Assembly (NCBI GenBank): GCA_007570785.1
Contig: ML660211.1
Coordinates: 1,550,602-1,614,601 of the forward strand
Direction: 5' to 3'
Source of the DNA: Antilocapra americana
Taxonomy: Eukaryota > Chordata > Mammalia > Artiodactyla > Antilocapridae
Length of the DNA: 64,000 bases
Below, one piece after another: positions 1 to 11,770 of this stretch. Position numbers and translations under genes: made by a program. Below the pieces are notes generated by a model. The model worked only from the letters and a program-made list of their open reading frames with translations, searched no databases and was not told where the DNA came from. Position 1 is the first letter of the stretch. Each line of letters starts with the position of its first letter.

Positions 1-143
1 CTAGCAAACAGTCAATCATTTCTAAGTCTTCTAGAAGCCAAATAAGATGATGCCAAAGAAAGCAGTCTTTTAATGGTTTCAAGTTAGTTTTTAAACACAG
101 ACTAAATTCCTCTTTTAAATTAATAGGTTAATATTCATTCTTC

Positions 144-262
144 TGGGCTTCCCAGGTGGCTCATTGGTAAAGAATCCACCTGCCAGTGCAGGAGATGCAA
201 GAGACATGGATTTGATCCCTGGGTTGGGGTCAGAGTCAAACATGACTGAGCACACACACACT
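144..262 (+). mobile_element. Bov-tA SINE, internally deleted
   Basis: The tRNA-Glu-like head is clear, with a B-box-like segment near 208-222. The sequence then jumps directly to the last part of the Bov-A tail (GACTGAGC followed by a short CA run), so most of the Bov-A body is missing. Orientation is set by head before tail. Confidence 0.85.
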
Positions 263-1430
263 CCTTCTCTTCTACAAGATATTAGCTGACATTCGCTTAG
301 ATGCCCTGTGTTGTCAAGTACTGCTACTGACTTTTGTCATCACAGATTCATTCCAATTTTCAAAGTTAATATCATGACTGCTTCTGGTTTTCCAATGTTA
401 AAATATGCAAACAACAGAGTTAATTTTATGCAGTTTGAAATTATCCAGAACCCATTTTAAAAACACTTAGAAATGGCTTTCTTCATATCAGCTATGAGAA
501 CAGAAATTGAAAATTGTTTTCCTTTTCTATATTGGAAACTATTTAAAACTTTCAAATAACTAGAGAAGTTCATTTCAGGGGCAGGATAATTAGGAAATTT
601 TAAGATTCCAAAGGAGGCCTTTTCTTTGTCAATAAAAGAGGGGCAAGTAGCAAAGCACACCTACAGGACAAGTTAGATTACTGATCTTTATTTAGTGAAT
701 ATTTCATTAAATAATAATAACACAACTTTTATTTGTGTGGTTTCTGAAGAGTTTTCAAACATTACTTTCTTTTAGTCTCACCACCATTGCACCATTTCAG
801 GTCAAATAGGCACCACTGTAATCTCACTATGCCAAAATAGTAATTTTTACTTCGATCGTCTTTGCAAAACTAAAACAGACAAACAAAGACAAAACGCTTC
901 TACTTTGATCCTGTGCCTTTATGAAAGTTTCCGTTTCCTGAAAAACCTTTTCTCTGCTGGACTATTTAAGTTCCTATTCATCTTTAAAGGATGCTTAAAG
1001 GCCATCTCCCCTGAAGTACTCCCAGAGAAGAGAAATCAGTCACCACCTCTTTTGTGCCCCCGTCACTCCTTGAGGACATTTCTATGGTAGTGCTCAACAC
1101 ACCACATCACAACCATTTGCCCATGCAAATGTCTCTTACATCGTGCTGTCTGATGGGGAGTTTCCCTGAGAGTAAGAGTTAATTCAAATGTCTTTAGCAC
1201 TTAGCAGGCACAAACACACTATGTCATAGGAAGCTGGGAAAGTTTCTGCTATCAAGAGGCAGAAGCAAATTTCAGCCCACAATCTCAGGTGACCAATGGC
1301 TCACTTTTCTTTCTACACTGAGCCCATTATCTAATCCCAGTCAATTCATTGTTTTCCCACAACCACAAAATTTTCCTTGAAGTTCCATCTAATGCCACAT
1401 CCTTGGTGAGGAGCATGGGAATTTTGTCCT
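263..1430. other. Unassigned AT-rich DNA
   Basis: No recognisable repeat or gene. Frames are short and interrupted. An octamer-type motif ATGCAAAT lies at 1123-1130 but has no supporting context. Confidence 0.5.
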
Positions 1431-2200
1431 TGAGGTCCATCTGTCCTTGCTAGCATCCCCAGAGACAATCGTGTTCTGATTCTGTCTTTGCTCTCCACCC
1501 ACAGGGGCCCTCTGGGTCTGGGTGGTGACTCTCACTGTTCTTTCCACGCCAAGTAAGGAAGTCTTCCTTCCTCTGCCCCCAACTCATGCTGGGAAAATGG
1601 AACTTGGTTCTCCGTATCTCCTGGAGCTCTCCCTGGGGGACAGGACCTATGTCCCATTGCTCTGGGATCTCTGAAATCTCCAGATTCCCATCGTCTCTCC
1701 TTTCCAAGCCACAGAGTATCATCACTGAGACCCTGTTCAGAGAACAGCCAGAGCTGAAGGTCTCCTCAAGTCACCTCCTATTCTCTTGTCCAGCACCCCA
1801 ACAGGAAGATACTTCATGAAGACCTTGTTCGTGGTCTGTCCTTAGGCTGTGAACCTCCCTAGACTCTAGACTTGAGGCCATGGAGCCTTCACTCTGCCTT
1901 CTAGAGTACAGCTGCATCTTTGATGCGATGAAGAGCTTGTGACCAGGCTGTCCTAGTGGAGCGGGTATCACAGGAGAACTAGGGGAACCGAGGGACAGGG
2001 AATACCGAGCCATACCACTGGTACAAAAGGAAAGCTGTGTGTTGGCTGACCTGAGACCCAGGTCAACCGGCTCGCAGAGCACTTGAGTCAGTACTTCGAC
2101 AGGAACAATGCAATTCCTGCTTAGACTCTGTCATTTCCACTGGCTCCCCTCAAGACCTCCACTACTGAGAAACAGTTTCCCACCTCCCACATGGTTCTTC
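1431..2200. other. GC-richer unassigned block with splice-like signals
   Basis: This block is more GC-rich than its surroundings. On the plus strand a pyrimidine-rich tract ends in CCCACAG at about 1503 and a GTAAGG follows at about 1551, which would frame a 47-nt exon. Frames of 77 codons (plus, 1586-1819) and 91 and 103 codons (minus, 1450-1725 and 1771-2082) encode nothing I recognise. It could be an old retroelement or exon relic; no function is assigned. Confidence 0.3.
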
Positions 2201-2344
2201 CTCCACCGACGACACCAGGTGGATCAGCAAGCTTCACTTAGCAACAGTGCTTTATCACGCTTCCAAAACTGACCTCCAAACTGGGATGGGTTGCACCACT
2301 GAATGTGGGTATTTGGTTACTGTCAGCAAATCCCTGCTACACCC

Positions 2345-2520
2345 AGTTGCTGTGGTTCACTCACCCAGTCGTGTCCGACTCTCTGAAACCCCATGGACTG
2401 CAGCACTGGCAGGCCTCTCTGTCCCTCACCATCTCCCAAAGTTTGCCCAAGTTCATGTCCACTGCATCAGTGATGCCATCCAGCCATCTCAGTCTCTGAT
2501 GCCCTCTTTTCCTTCTGCTG
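2345..2520 (-). mobile_element. BovB LINE 3' end, diverged
   Basis: Antisense copy of the BovB 3' terminus. The reverse complement of the terminal GACACGACTG motif starts near 2360, and the following segment through GTGATGCCATCCAGCC (about 2470-2485) is typical BovB. It is 5'-truncated and more diverged than other copies here. Confidence 0.75.
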
Positions 2521-2599
2521 CATCCAACAGACACTTCTTAATCAAGACCTTCCAACTGCAGACATCTCCTGCTCTCAACTCGTTTACTTGCAGCTTTCA

Positions 2600-4707
2600 A
2601 CCTGGGGTCTAAGTAATTCTCAAGTACCACTCATATTTTTTAAGAGATTAAGAATACTAAATACAAATCAAATCCTTCAGTATAAAATTATTCCACCTTT
2701 ATCCTACCAGTGAAAACAAATGGATGACTTGACAGAAAGACACAAAGCTCAAGCTAATTTCAGGAGTGACATGAATTGGAACTGCTCCCTCCACACATCC
2801 AGACAGACGCTACTCGTGTGCTGAGTGGCACCCAACTGTCTAGGTAGCAGTCACAGGTCAATGATGCGGCATTGGTCTTTGCTTCATTAACATCGTACAG
2901 TTAACGAACTCATGGTGACAAACTATGCCATCAAACTAACTTCTAGGGAAAAGAGAATTTTAACAAACAGGGGTTTTGATTTTTCAAGAAATAAATGCAG
3001 CTGGAAGTGGCACTAAGGTGGATCATTTTATAAATTTATACTGTATATTAAATAATGGCAAAGTACATTTCCATCAGATTTTACTGGAAGGAAGCAGACC
3101 ATTTTAGTCAAATCTTCATTGACAAAAAACAAATGATTTATTTTCATCAACTTTTATCAATAGAGTATCTTCAGTTAAGTTTATTTTTCAATTTTACCGA
3201 ATCATATGTAACTTGCTGGGTTTGCTATCACTGTGTAATTGCTATAAAAGGTATAATTAAATCTTCTAAAGAACAAAAAGAAAATCATCTTAAAATCAAC
3301 ATATTATTTGGAAAAACAGTGAGCTCTGAAAAAAAGAAAATCGCTGATATTTTGAAATATACACTTAAAAGACCAGAAGGGTTAGCCTGACACACTTTTT
3401 AGCACATCTAAAATATTCTCTCTGCCTATTACTATTTCCATGACAGTGTCCTCAAGTCCTTGCCTTAATCACATCTAAGAGTTTGGAACAAATTTTAAAA
3501 TTAAAAAAATACATCACTTCCCCCAGGTTACCAGGCAATTCAAGGTAGGCTAAGTTTTCCTATAATTGTGCCTTCAGTTTCTTCCTGGCAACATAACACT
3601 CACCATTACCTATTTTTAATCTGAAACCACTGAGTTTTTGAGCCAAGGCCTTACCTATTGACCACGAATGCCCAGATACTGCTCAACACAAAATTAATAT
3701 TCACTAAGTATTTCTTACATGAAGGAATGAAAAGAAATGCATTCTGAAAGTAAAAATGGGATGGGTAATCAGTAAGTCAGTAGCCTTTTAAATGTCTCAA
3801 ATGTAATTGAACTTTTAATTTCTACCACCAGTGAAGCCCAGGAATTTACAGTTTTAATAAACACACTAGGTGATTTTCATACAAACTAGGATGCGAGAAC
3901 CATTAGCTCAAGAAAAGATCTTTTGTAATTTGCTAGGAACTAAGTGTGCACTGTTCTCTGGAACAGAGCTGTTTTCGTTAGCCCTCTTCAAGCCAAACAC
4001 ATTCTGAGGGAGGAACAAAGTACTTCAGGGAAATTTTCTTAGGTAAGTGAATTCAGGGAAAATTAAATATCACAGGAGACAGCAAGCAGAAGGGAAGCCT
4101 AGAGTACACTTTTATAAAATAAGTGGCCCAGAGGCTCAAAATTCTAAAAATCTTTTCCACATGACATTATATTAAGGATGATCCTATGTCCCAGTTTTCC
4201 AGATAGCCACAATGTGCACCTGCGGTCCTGGGCACTGGACATTTCTTTAGGATTTTTACGTGAAATAGTCTTAATAGTTTGGCCAATTCCACTTTGTACA
4301 CACAGCTTCTGCCACAGTCTCACCTGACAGCGCGTGAGATGCACACACCGTGAACAGTGTTCACACTGTAACAAAGTTTGCTAAAATCTGAAAGTTGAAC
4401 AGAGGTAACCTCTCTCTCCTCTTGGCCCTTTTCAGCAGCATCATAACTAACCGCTCTAATTCCAGGACTGCATGCAGGATGCTTGCTAATTAAACAGAAT
4501 GTGATCAGACAGGAAAGGCTAAGAATCTAGCCACCTTTCTCTGGCGGTGGTGGGTGAAAGTGGGGGGATTTGGGGCTGCTGCCCCTGCTAGCTGCCCGCA
4601 CCATCCTGGTGAGAGGCACCTCACACCACAGCCCTTGTGTATAGGATGCAGACGGCCGCCAAGTAAGGTCTGTGGGAAAGATATCACAGGCTAGAAACAG
4701 ACAGAAA
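2600..4707. other. Unassigned low-repeat DNA
   Basis: About 2.1 kb with no repeat I can name. A 111-codon frame at 3055-3390 (plus) and a 76-codon frame at 4144-4374 (minus) have AT-driven compositions and no recognisable domain. Confidence 0.45.
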
Positions 4708-5031
4708 GGGCTTCCCTGGTGGTTCAGTAGTAAAGAATCCACCTGGCAATGCAGGGGACACAGGTTCGATTCCTCATCTGGGAAGATCCCACATGCAGCC
4801 GAACAAATAAGCCCGGGAGCCACAACGACCAAGTCTGTGCTCTAGAGCTCGAGAGCCATAACTACTGAAGCCTGGCCACCCTCGAGCCTGTGCTTCACAA
4901 GAGAAGCCACAACGATGGGAAGGCCACACAGTCCAACAAAGAGTAGCCGCTGCTCACCGCAACAAGAGAAAGCCCGCATGCAGCAATGAAGACCGGAGCG
5001 GTCAAAAATAAATAATAAAACTTTTTAAAAA
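4708..5031 (+). mobile_element. CHR-2 SINE
   Basis: A tRNA-Glu-like head is followed by the CHR-2 body, with reiterated ACAACGA / GAGAAGCC / GCCCGCATGCAGC modules, ending in an AATAAATAATAAAA tail. CHR-2 is a cetartiodactyl SINE older than Bov-tA. It is near full length; no clean TSD was found. Confidence 0.85.
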
Positions 5032-5520
5032 GGGAGGGTCATAGAAAGCATGTCCGCAATTGAGGCTCAGCAGTCCTTCTACAAGCAGAAATACAGTCTG
5101 AATGCTCTTGCTAAGTGGCTTTATCAGTCTATCTAGGTTAAACCTCTGACTTAAAACTTTTCGGTTTGGTAGTTTTTCAATAAGTCTTTTCAGCATCAAT
5201 CACCGTTTCAAAAGTACATCATGAATGAAAATTTACTCATAAATCTCCATTCATCAAGCAGATTAATGATAAAGTATTACTTTCACAAAACAGCATTTGC
5301 CACCCACCATGAGGTCTACATTGGTATAATCAACCACAGGAGAATCGGAAGACAAAATTCTGCAGAAGAACCAGCATCAGTTTCAAAAATTAGTACTATT
5401 TTATAAAGCTGTGGCCAGGGGTAAGGACTTAACACTTTCAGTGGCATAAAATGAGTTTATGCATCACTCTGGGAAGCATAATTTTTCATTCAGATCAAAT
5501 ACTTTCTTCTAAGTCTGCTT
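5032..5520. other. Unassigned AT-rich DNA
   Basis: Nothing recognisable; only short frames (for example 61 codons at 5221-5406) without homology. Confidence 0.4.
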
Positions 5521-5995
5521 CTTTTAAAAAAAATTTATTTTAAATTGGAGGAAAATTACAATATTGTGATTTCTGCCATACATCAACATGAATCAGCCAT
5601 AGGTATACATGTGGCCCCTCCCTCTTAAACCTCGCTCACCTCACTCCCCATCCCACCCCTCTATGTTGCCACAAAACACCAGCTTTGAGTTCCCTGTGTC
5701 ATACAGCAAATCCCTACTAGCTACCTACTTTACATATGATAACGTGTATGTTTCAACGCTACTCTCTCAGATCATCCCACCTTCTCTCCCCCTGCACTGT
5801 GTCCAAAAGTCTGTTCTCTATGTCTGCATTTCCACTGCTACCCTGTAGACAGGTTCATCAGCACCATCTGTCTAGATTCCAGGTATATGTGTTAATACGT
5901 AATACTTATCTTTCTCTTTCTGATGTTCTTCACTCTGTATAATCAGCTCTAGGTTCATCCACCTCATTAGAACTGACTCAGGTGTGTTCCTTTTC
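5521..5995 (-). mobile_element. LINE-1 3' UTR, antisense (left part)
   Basis: Reverse complement of a ruminant L1 3' end. It starts with the antisense A-rich tail and continues through the 3' UTR, including the part matching GGGAACTC...TGTATGACA-like L1 text. It resumes at about 6528 after an inserted BovB. Confidence 0.75.
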
Positions 5996-6527
5996 ATCAG
6001 TTCAATCGCTCAGTCGTGTCCAACCTTTGCGACCCCATGAACCACAGCACGCCAGGCCTCCTTGTCCATCACCAACTCCTGGAGTCCACCCAAACCCATG
6101 TCCATCAAGTCAGTGATGCCATCCAGCCATCTCATCCTTTGTCATCCCCTTCTCCTCCTGCCTTCAATCTTTCCCATAATCAGGGTCTTTTCCAATGAGT
6201 CAGCTCTTTGCATCAGGTGGCCAAAGTATTGGGATTTTCCGCTTCAACATCATATGATGTTCATCCAATGAACACCTAGGACTGATCTCCTTTAGGATGG
6301 ACTGGGTGGATCTCCTTGCAGTCCAAGGGACTCTCAAGAGTCTTCTCCAACACCACAGTTCAAAAGCATCAATGCTTTGGCGCTCAGCCTTTTTCAGTGT
6401 CCAACCCTCACATCCATACATGACCACTGGTAAAACCATAGCCTTGACTAGACAGAACTTTGTTGGCAAAGTAATGTCTCTGCTTTTCAATATGCTATCT
6501 AGGTTGGCCATAACTTTCCTTCGGAGT
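5996..6527 (-). mobile_element. BovB LINE, 5'-truncated, inside L1
   Basis: Antisense BovB from its 3' terminus (CAGTTCAATCGCTCAG at 5999) into the reverse transcriptase C-terminal coding part (about 6300-6527). The flanking L1 is continuous across it, so the BovB is younger than the L1. The right junction near TTTCCTTC is ambiguous by microhomology. A 133-codon minus frame (6200-6601) is the BovB C-terminal coding remnant running into the L1. Confidence 0.9.
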
Positions 6528-6640
6528 ACTATTCCATTCTGTGTATGTGCCACAACTTCCTTACCCATCCATCTGTCGAGGGACATCCAGGCTGCTTCCA
6601 TGTCCTAACTATTGTAAACAGTGCTAGTTTCTTCTTCTCA
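6528..6640 (-). mobile_element. LINE-1, antisense (right part)
   Basis: Continuation of the L1 interrupted at 5996. It matches antisense late-ORF2 text, with a remnant of AGTAATATTCCATTGTG and CATCCAGGCTGCTTCCATG. Confidence 0.75.
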
Positions 6641-7403
6641 ATACCAAGTCCTCTCATTCAAAAAGAAAACTGAAGCAATAACTATTCATGTGTCAGTTTC
6701 CTTACTAAAGTAACTGTAAATAATGCAACAATGCCCATCTTATATCTATATCATTAGATGGCCTTTAAATTCAGTTAACAAGGGGAGGGAGGGGAAAATT
6801 AGTAAGTGAGGAACAGGAGTTTTTTTTTTTTAATGAGGTGAAACTATTCTAAATGAAACTGTGGTGGTGGATATCAGTCATTACACTTCTGTCAAGACCT
6901 ACAGAACAGTCAATGTCACTGGGAACCTTAATGTCAACTATACATTTTAGTTAACAATGTATTAATACTACTATAGCAGTTGCAACACATGTACCACAGT
7001 AACACAAACTATTAATTTAAAAAATCAGTTAATTCTAACCATGGTTCATGTTCTTCATCCAATTCAAGAAACCAGGGTAAAAGTTATGGAGATTCATTCT
7101 ATAAAACATAAAACAGCTTTTGAAAGTATGAATGCTATTTAAATTCAGTTAAAAGTTAATCAACACATATAAAAGTATTTGCCATAATCATTTGAATACA
7201 AATGTTAGTGGACATAGCGTTATAGTAAAACAACAATCGTACTAAATTTAAAAACTTACGAGTAGAAGTATACTTGGAATTGGTTGTACTGCTTATGCAA
7301 TTTATAACTGCACCTAATAAGCTGAAATATTCTACCAAACAAGGTAAAGTATATAGTGGTGAAATTTTGCAAATATTTTAATATATTTAAAGCTCAATTA
7401 GAG
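6641..7403. other. Unassigned AT-rich DNA
   Basis: No gene or named repeat. A short T-run lies at 6819-6831. A 60-codon minus frame (7156-7338) has no recognisable content. Confidence 0.4.
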
Positions 7404-7476
7404 CAGGGCAAACTACACCTCATAGGCCAAAATGGCCCTTGACACTAATTGTAATTAAATTTTTATTGGAACACGG
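7404..7476 (+). mobile_element. hAT (Charlie/MER-type) relic, left half
   Basis: It begins CAGGGCAAACTAC and ends TTTTTATTGGAACAC, matching a common mammalian nonautonomous hAT element. The rest follows the LTR at 7477-7941. I am sure of the superfamily and not of the exact family name. Confidence 0.6.
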
Positions 7477-7941
7477 TGTCATGGATAGAATTACATGCCC
7501 CCCAAAATAAGTGATCAAGTCTTAACCCCAACTATCCATGAACGTGACCTTATTCGGAACTGAGATGGTCGCAAATATAATCAAGCTCAAATGAGGTCTT
7601 CCTGGATTAGGGTGGGCTCTAACCTAATGACTGGTGTTCTTCCATCCTGACACAGACTCGGAGATACAGAGACACACACACAGGGAGAACACCATATGGC
7701 AGCAGAAGCAGACATCGGTGTAGCTGTGCAAGAAATATCTAATATTTCCATCACCACCCGAAGCTAGGAGAGACAAATGGAACAGAGTCTGCCTCAGAAT
7801 CCTTGGAAGGAGGCAATCATGTCAACATCTAGATTTAGGATGACAGCCTCCCAAAAAGTGAGAGAAGAAACTTCTAGTGTTGTGAGCGAGCCAGGTTATG
7901 GTACTATGGACTTCACTACAGCAGCCCTGGGGGATTAATAC
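7477..7941 (+). mobile_element. MaLR (MLT1-type) solo LTR
   Basis: It starts TGTCATGG and carries MaLR landmarks in order: a CCCCCCAAAATA-like segment, CTTAACCCC, GTGACCTTATT, TAGGGTGGGCTCTAA, ACACACACACAGGGAGAA, and the end GCAGCCCTGGGGGATTAATAC. It is a noncoding ancient endogenous-retrovirus LTR inserted in a hAT relic. Confidence 0.85.
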
Positions 7942-8092
7942 CTGCAACCTCTCCCATCGAGTTACTGTTGACCACGGCTGCTTTCACGCTACACTGACAA
8001 TGACGAGTAGCTGCAACAGAGATTTCATGGCCCATTAAGTCTGAAATACTGACATTTGGCTCTTTACCAAAAAACAAGTGTGCGGACTCCTA
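7942..8092 (+). mobile_element. hAT (Charlie/MER-type) relic, right half
   Basis: It continues the element begun at 7404: GGCTGCTTTCACGCTAC, GAGTAGCTGCAACAGAGA and a TTTACC...GTGTGCGGACTCC terminus resembling the family's inverted right end. Confidence 0.6.
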
Positions 8093-8830
8093 AGGGAGAA
8101 TAATGGAAATCACAAAATATTTTCAACGAAGCTTATGATGAACCTAAAAGTACTTTTCAGCAGGACAGTTCAAGCTTTCTTTTTTTGCTGATGATCAACC
8201 ATATTTTAATAATAGCTGTGACTTTGGAAAACTGATTTATATATCAAATTAGATGTCCAACAGTGACATTTTTAAAAATATAAATGAGTCATCTAGTGCA
8301 TGGGGGGGGCCCAACGGGGTGTGAGGTGGCAGTTCAGGGTCTCCAGGTCATCAGAAGCATGAAGCTGTGGTTTGCACAGGGCTCTGGAGGTGGCGGGAGC
8401 AGGGTCCATAATAATTTTTTTTTAATTAGTCATCTAAATGCTAGTTACATTTCCTTTAAAATCAGTTGGAAATCTTTAATCAAAATACCTAATAAGTGGA
8501 GCCTCAAGATATTTCAGCTTTTGAAGCACCTACTTCATTGTAATTATTGAAAACAAATCTTACAAACAGTAAGGATTTAATTGGCCCCATGCAATCAAGG
8601 AAGGACTGAAAAAATTGAAGAGAACTCGAAGAGTGGGCAAGATTTAATTTAAAATTTTAAAAATCATGCTTTTAGTTTATCTCACATTGCAAGAGGATCT
8701 TTTCAGTAGACACCCTGCTTTTAATTTTTATTTCCAAACCTACAGAAAGCTATGAAACTTAAACTTTCAAACATTTATCTAAATTTCAAAAAGTGTTTAA
8801 TCATAAAAATAATTTTTAAAATGAGATTTG
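8093..8830. other. Unassigned DNA with a short G-rich patch
   Basis: Mostly AT-rich. A GC-rich stretch at about 8295-8410 contains an 8-G run near 8303 and a CTCTGGAGGTGGCGGGAGC segment. An 88-codon plus frame covers 8284-8550; its product is not recognisable. Confidence 0.35.
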
Positions 8831-9240
8831 TCTTCTAAAAAATATTTGCAAAGAGGATTAAATACCTAAATATAAGACCAGAAGCCATAAAACTCCTAGA
8901 GGAAATCATAGGCAGAACATTGTGACATAAATCTTAACAATTTTTTTTGGCTCTGTCTCCTAAAGCAAAGGAAATAAAAGCAAAAATAAACAAATTGAAT
9001 CTAATTAAACTTAAATGCTTTTGCACAGCAAAGGAGACCATTAAAAAAATGAAAAGAGAACCTACTTAATGGAAGAAAAATGATATGACCGATAAGGTGT
9101 TAATATCCAAAATTTATAAACAATTCACACATGTTAAAAAAAAACTGATAAAACAATGTGAAGAACTTAAGAGACATTTTTCCAAAGAAAATGCAGATGG
9201 CCAACAGGCATATGAAAAGATGCTCAACACTGCTAAGCAT
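8831..9240 (+). mobile_element. LINE-1 ORF2 part, sense (left)
   Basis: Matches L1 late ORF2: TAAAACTCCTAGAGGAAATC, CTTTTGCACAGCAAAGGA, CCAAAGAAAATGCAGATGGCC and ATGCTCAAC. It is interrupted at about 9241 by an antisense BovB and resumes at about 10012. Stops are frequent, so it is inactive. Confidence 0.9.
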
Positions 9241-10011
9241 CAGCTCAGTTCAGTTCAGTCACTCAGTCATGTCCAACTCTCTGCAACCCCATGAACTGCA
9301 GCACGCCAGGCCTCCCTGTCCATCACCAACTTTCAGAGTTTACACAAACTCATGTCTATCGAGTTGGTGATGCCATCCAGCCATCTCATCCTCTGTTGTC
9401 TCCTCCCCCTGCCCCCAATCCTTCCCAGCATCAGAGTCTTTTCCAATGAGTCAGCTCTTCACATCAGATGGCCAACATCAGTTAGCTTCAACATCAGTCC
9501 CTCCAATGAACATCCAGGACTGATCTCCTTTAAAATGGACTGGGGATCTCTTTGTAGTCCAAGGGACTCTCAAGAGTCTTCTCCAACACCACAGTTCAAA
9601 AGCATCAATTCTTCTGCGCTCAGCTTTCTTCACAGTCCAACTCTCAAATCCATACATGACTACTGGAAAAACCATAGCCTTGACTAGACAGACTTTTGTT
9701 GACAAAGTAATGTCTCTGCTTTTTAATATGCTGTCTAGGTTTGTCATAATTTTCCTTCCAAGGAGTAAGTGTCTTTTAATTTCATGGCTGCAATCACCAT
9801 CTGAAGTGATTTTGGAGCCCAAAAAATAGTCTGACACTGTTTCCATTGTTTCCCCATCTATTTGCCATGAAGTGATGGGACCAGATGCCATGATCTTAGT
9901 TTTCTGAATGTTGAGCTTTAAGCCAACTTTTTCACTCTCCTCTTTCATCAAGAGGCTTTTTAGTTCCTCTTTACTTTCTGCCATAAGGGTGGTGTCATCT
10001 GCATATCTGAG
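9241..10011 (-). mobile_element. BovB LINE, 5'-truncated, inside L1
   Basis: Antisense BovB, 0.77 kb, from the 3' terminus (CAGTTCAGTTCAGTC at 9245) to the RT palm region. The flanking L1 text gives an imperfect duplication: AAGCATCAG at about 9235-9243 and GAGCATCGG at about 10010-10018, supporting target-primed insertion. Confidence 0.93.
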
Positions 10012-10038
10012 CATCGGGGAAATACAAATCAGAATCAC
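9478..10038 (-). pseudogene. BovB reverse transcriptase C-terminal remnant
   Basis: A 186-codon uninterrupted minus frame. The first nine or so residues come from antisense L1 flank. The frame then enters BovB RT at the catalytic motif YADD (residues 12-15) and continues through the thumb and C-terminal region, including SRDITLSTK and FELWCWRRLLRVPW. Everything upstream of the palm (endonuclease, fingers) is missing, so it cannot be functional. The start codon is an accident of the insertion site. Confidence 0.8.
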
Positions 10039-10920
10039 CCTGAGATATCATCACCCGACACCTGTCAGAATGGCTATCAACAAAAAGATCACAAATAAAA
10101 ATGCTGGCAATGACTCAGAGAAAAGGAAACTCTCATACACTGGTGGTGGGAACATAAATTGGTGCAGCAACTGTGGAAAACAGTATGCAATTTCCTCAAA
10201 AAACTAAAAATACAACTACCATATGACCTGCAATTCCAATTCTAGGTATATACCTAAAATACTAAGTCAAAAAGATATATGCACTCCAATATTCATGGCA
10301 GCATGATTTATGATTATTAAAATATGAAAACAACCTAGGTGTCCATCAACAAATAGTGAATAAGATGTGACATATATAGGTAGATATACACATACAAATA
10401 CATATAATGGAATATGTATACATTTCCATTATTTATTTACATAATACATTATTATGTATTTCCAAATACATGGAATGGAATACTACTCAGTCATTAAAAA
10501 AAATAAAATTTTGCCACTTTGCAACAACAGGGATGGACTTGGAATGTTTTATGATAAGTGGAATAAGTCAGACAAAGAAAGACAAATATTGTATGCTTAT
10601 CACTAATATGTGGAATTTAGAAAATATAACAAACTAGTGAATATAACAAAAAACAAGTATACTCACGGATATAGAAAACTAGTGGTTATCAGTGAGGAGA
10701 GGAAGGAGAGGCAATATATAGGTGAGGGATTATTTAAAGAGGTACAAACTATTATGCAAAAAATAAGCTACAAGTATACATCATGGAACATAGGGAATAT
10801 AGCCAATGCTTCATAATACTATAAATCAAGCATAGCCTTTAAACTGTGAATCACTATACAGTACATCTGTACCTTTATTACACTGCACATCAACTATACT
10901 CCAATAAAAAGAAGGTTAAA
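10012..10920 (+). mobile_element. LINE-1 ORF2 end and 3' UTR (right)
   Basis: Resumes the L1: GTCAGAATGGCTATCA, ACACTGGTGGTGGGAACATA and GGTGTCCATCAACA, followed by the 3' UTR and an AATAAAAAGAAGG end at about 10903. A short local duplication/expansion of ATACATATAATGGAATATG-type text occurs at 10395-10485. Confidence 0.9.
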
Positions 10921-11380
10921 ATATCTGCAAAGAAATATAAAAATATTTCAATGTCAGAAAGACATTACCAGTGAGAATACTTTGCCTAAAATAATTATAC
11001 ACATTAATATAAAAGTCTAGCTAAGAATGTCATCATTTACCAGAATTTATTCTAAGGTTACCCAACAACTACAGAGAGAGAATTTATGCAATTGAATATA
11101 AGATCGACAGAGAAGGGACGAGTGAATGTGTCAATAATCCACAACTTATTACCCTTAAAATTTAACTCAATTTAATGAGAAAACTAAGATGATTTGAAGA
11201 ACAACTACATCTTTTGGAAATTAATCATAAATACATTAGAGACAGATTCAAAGAAACTGATTAAACAAATATACACCAAGAACAATTATCCTGCTTATAT
11301 TAGTTTAAAACTTAAATTATGACTTTGAAGCATCTTTTATTGTTTGGATGTACACAGATATACTTATTAGAAAAAATCTT
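10921..11380. other. Unassigned AT-rich DNA
   Basis: No recognisable gene or repeat. Confidence 0.4.
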
Positions 11381-11620
11381 ACTTTAAAAAATGGTTTCTG
11401 AGAGGGCAGTGAGGAGAGGGGAAGGGGAGTCAGTGTTTCATGGGGACAGAGTTTCAGTTTAGGAAGGCGAAAAATTTGGGACATGGATGATGTTAAGAGT
11501 TGTACAACAACATGAATGTACTTAGTGCCACTGAACTGTACAGTTTAAAATGGTTAAAATAATATGTTTTCTACTATGTAACTTTTACCACAATAAAAAA
11601 AAGCTATTTAAAAATGGTTT
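11381..11620 (+). mobile_element. Old LINE-1 (L1M-like) 3' end
   Basis: Typical old L1 3' UTR: GGGGACAGAGTTTCAGTTT, GAATGTACTTAGTGCCACTG, AACTGTACAGTTTAAAATGG and ACCACAATAAAAAAAA. Confidence 0.8.
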
Positions 11621-11770
11621 CTGAACAGAACTATATTTTAGCTCCACGAATATAATTTTTAATCAGTAATTTAAAATGATTAAGTTACATGATTTTAATT
11701 ACTTTGAGGCTCCACTTCACTCTCAAAGTATCTCAGTTTAATAATTATATATTCACCTATGTATACAGTG

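Noticed and set aside
145..225. tRNA-like sequence (also in every Bov-tA, CHR-1 and CHR-2 here)
   Set aside because: These are SINE heads related to tRNA-Glu, diverged and fused to SINE bodies; no functional tRNA gene was seen.
10395..10485. Short AT-rich repeats that could suggest an origin or regulatory array
   Set aside because: They lie inside a LINE-1 3' region and look like a local slippage duplication.
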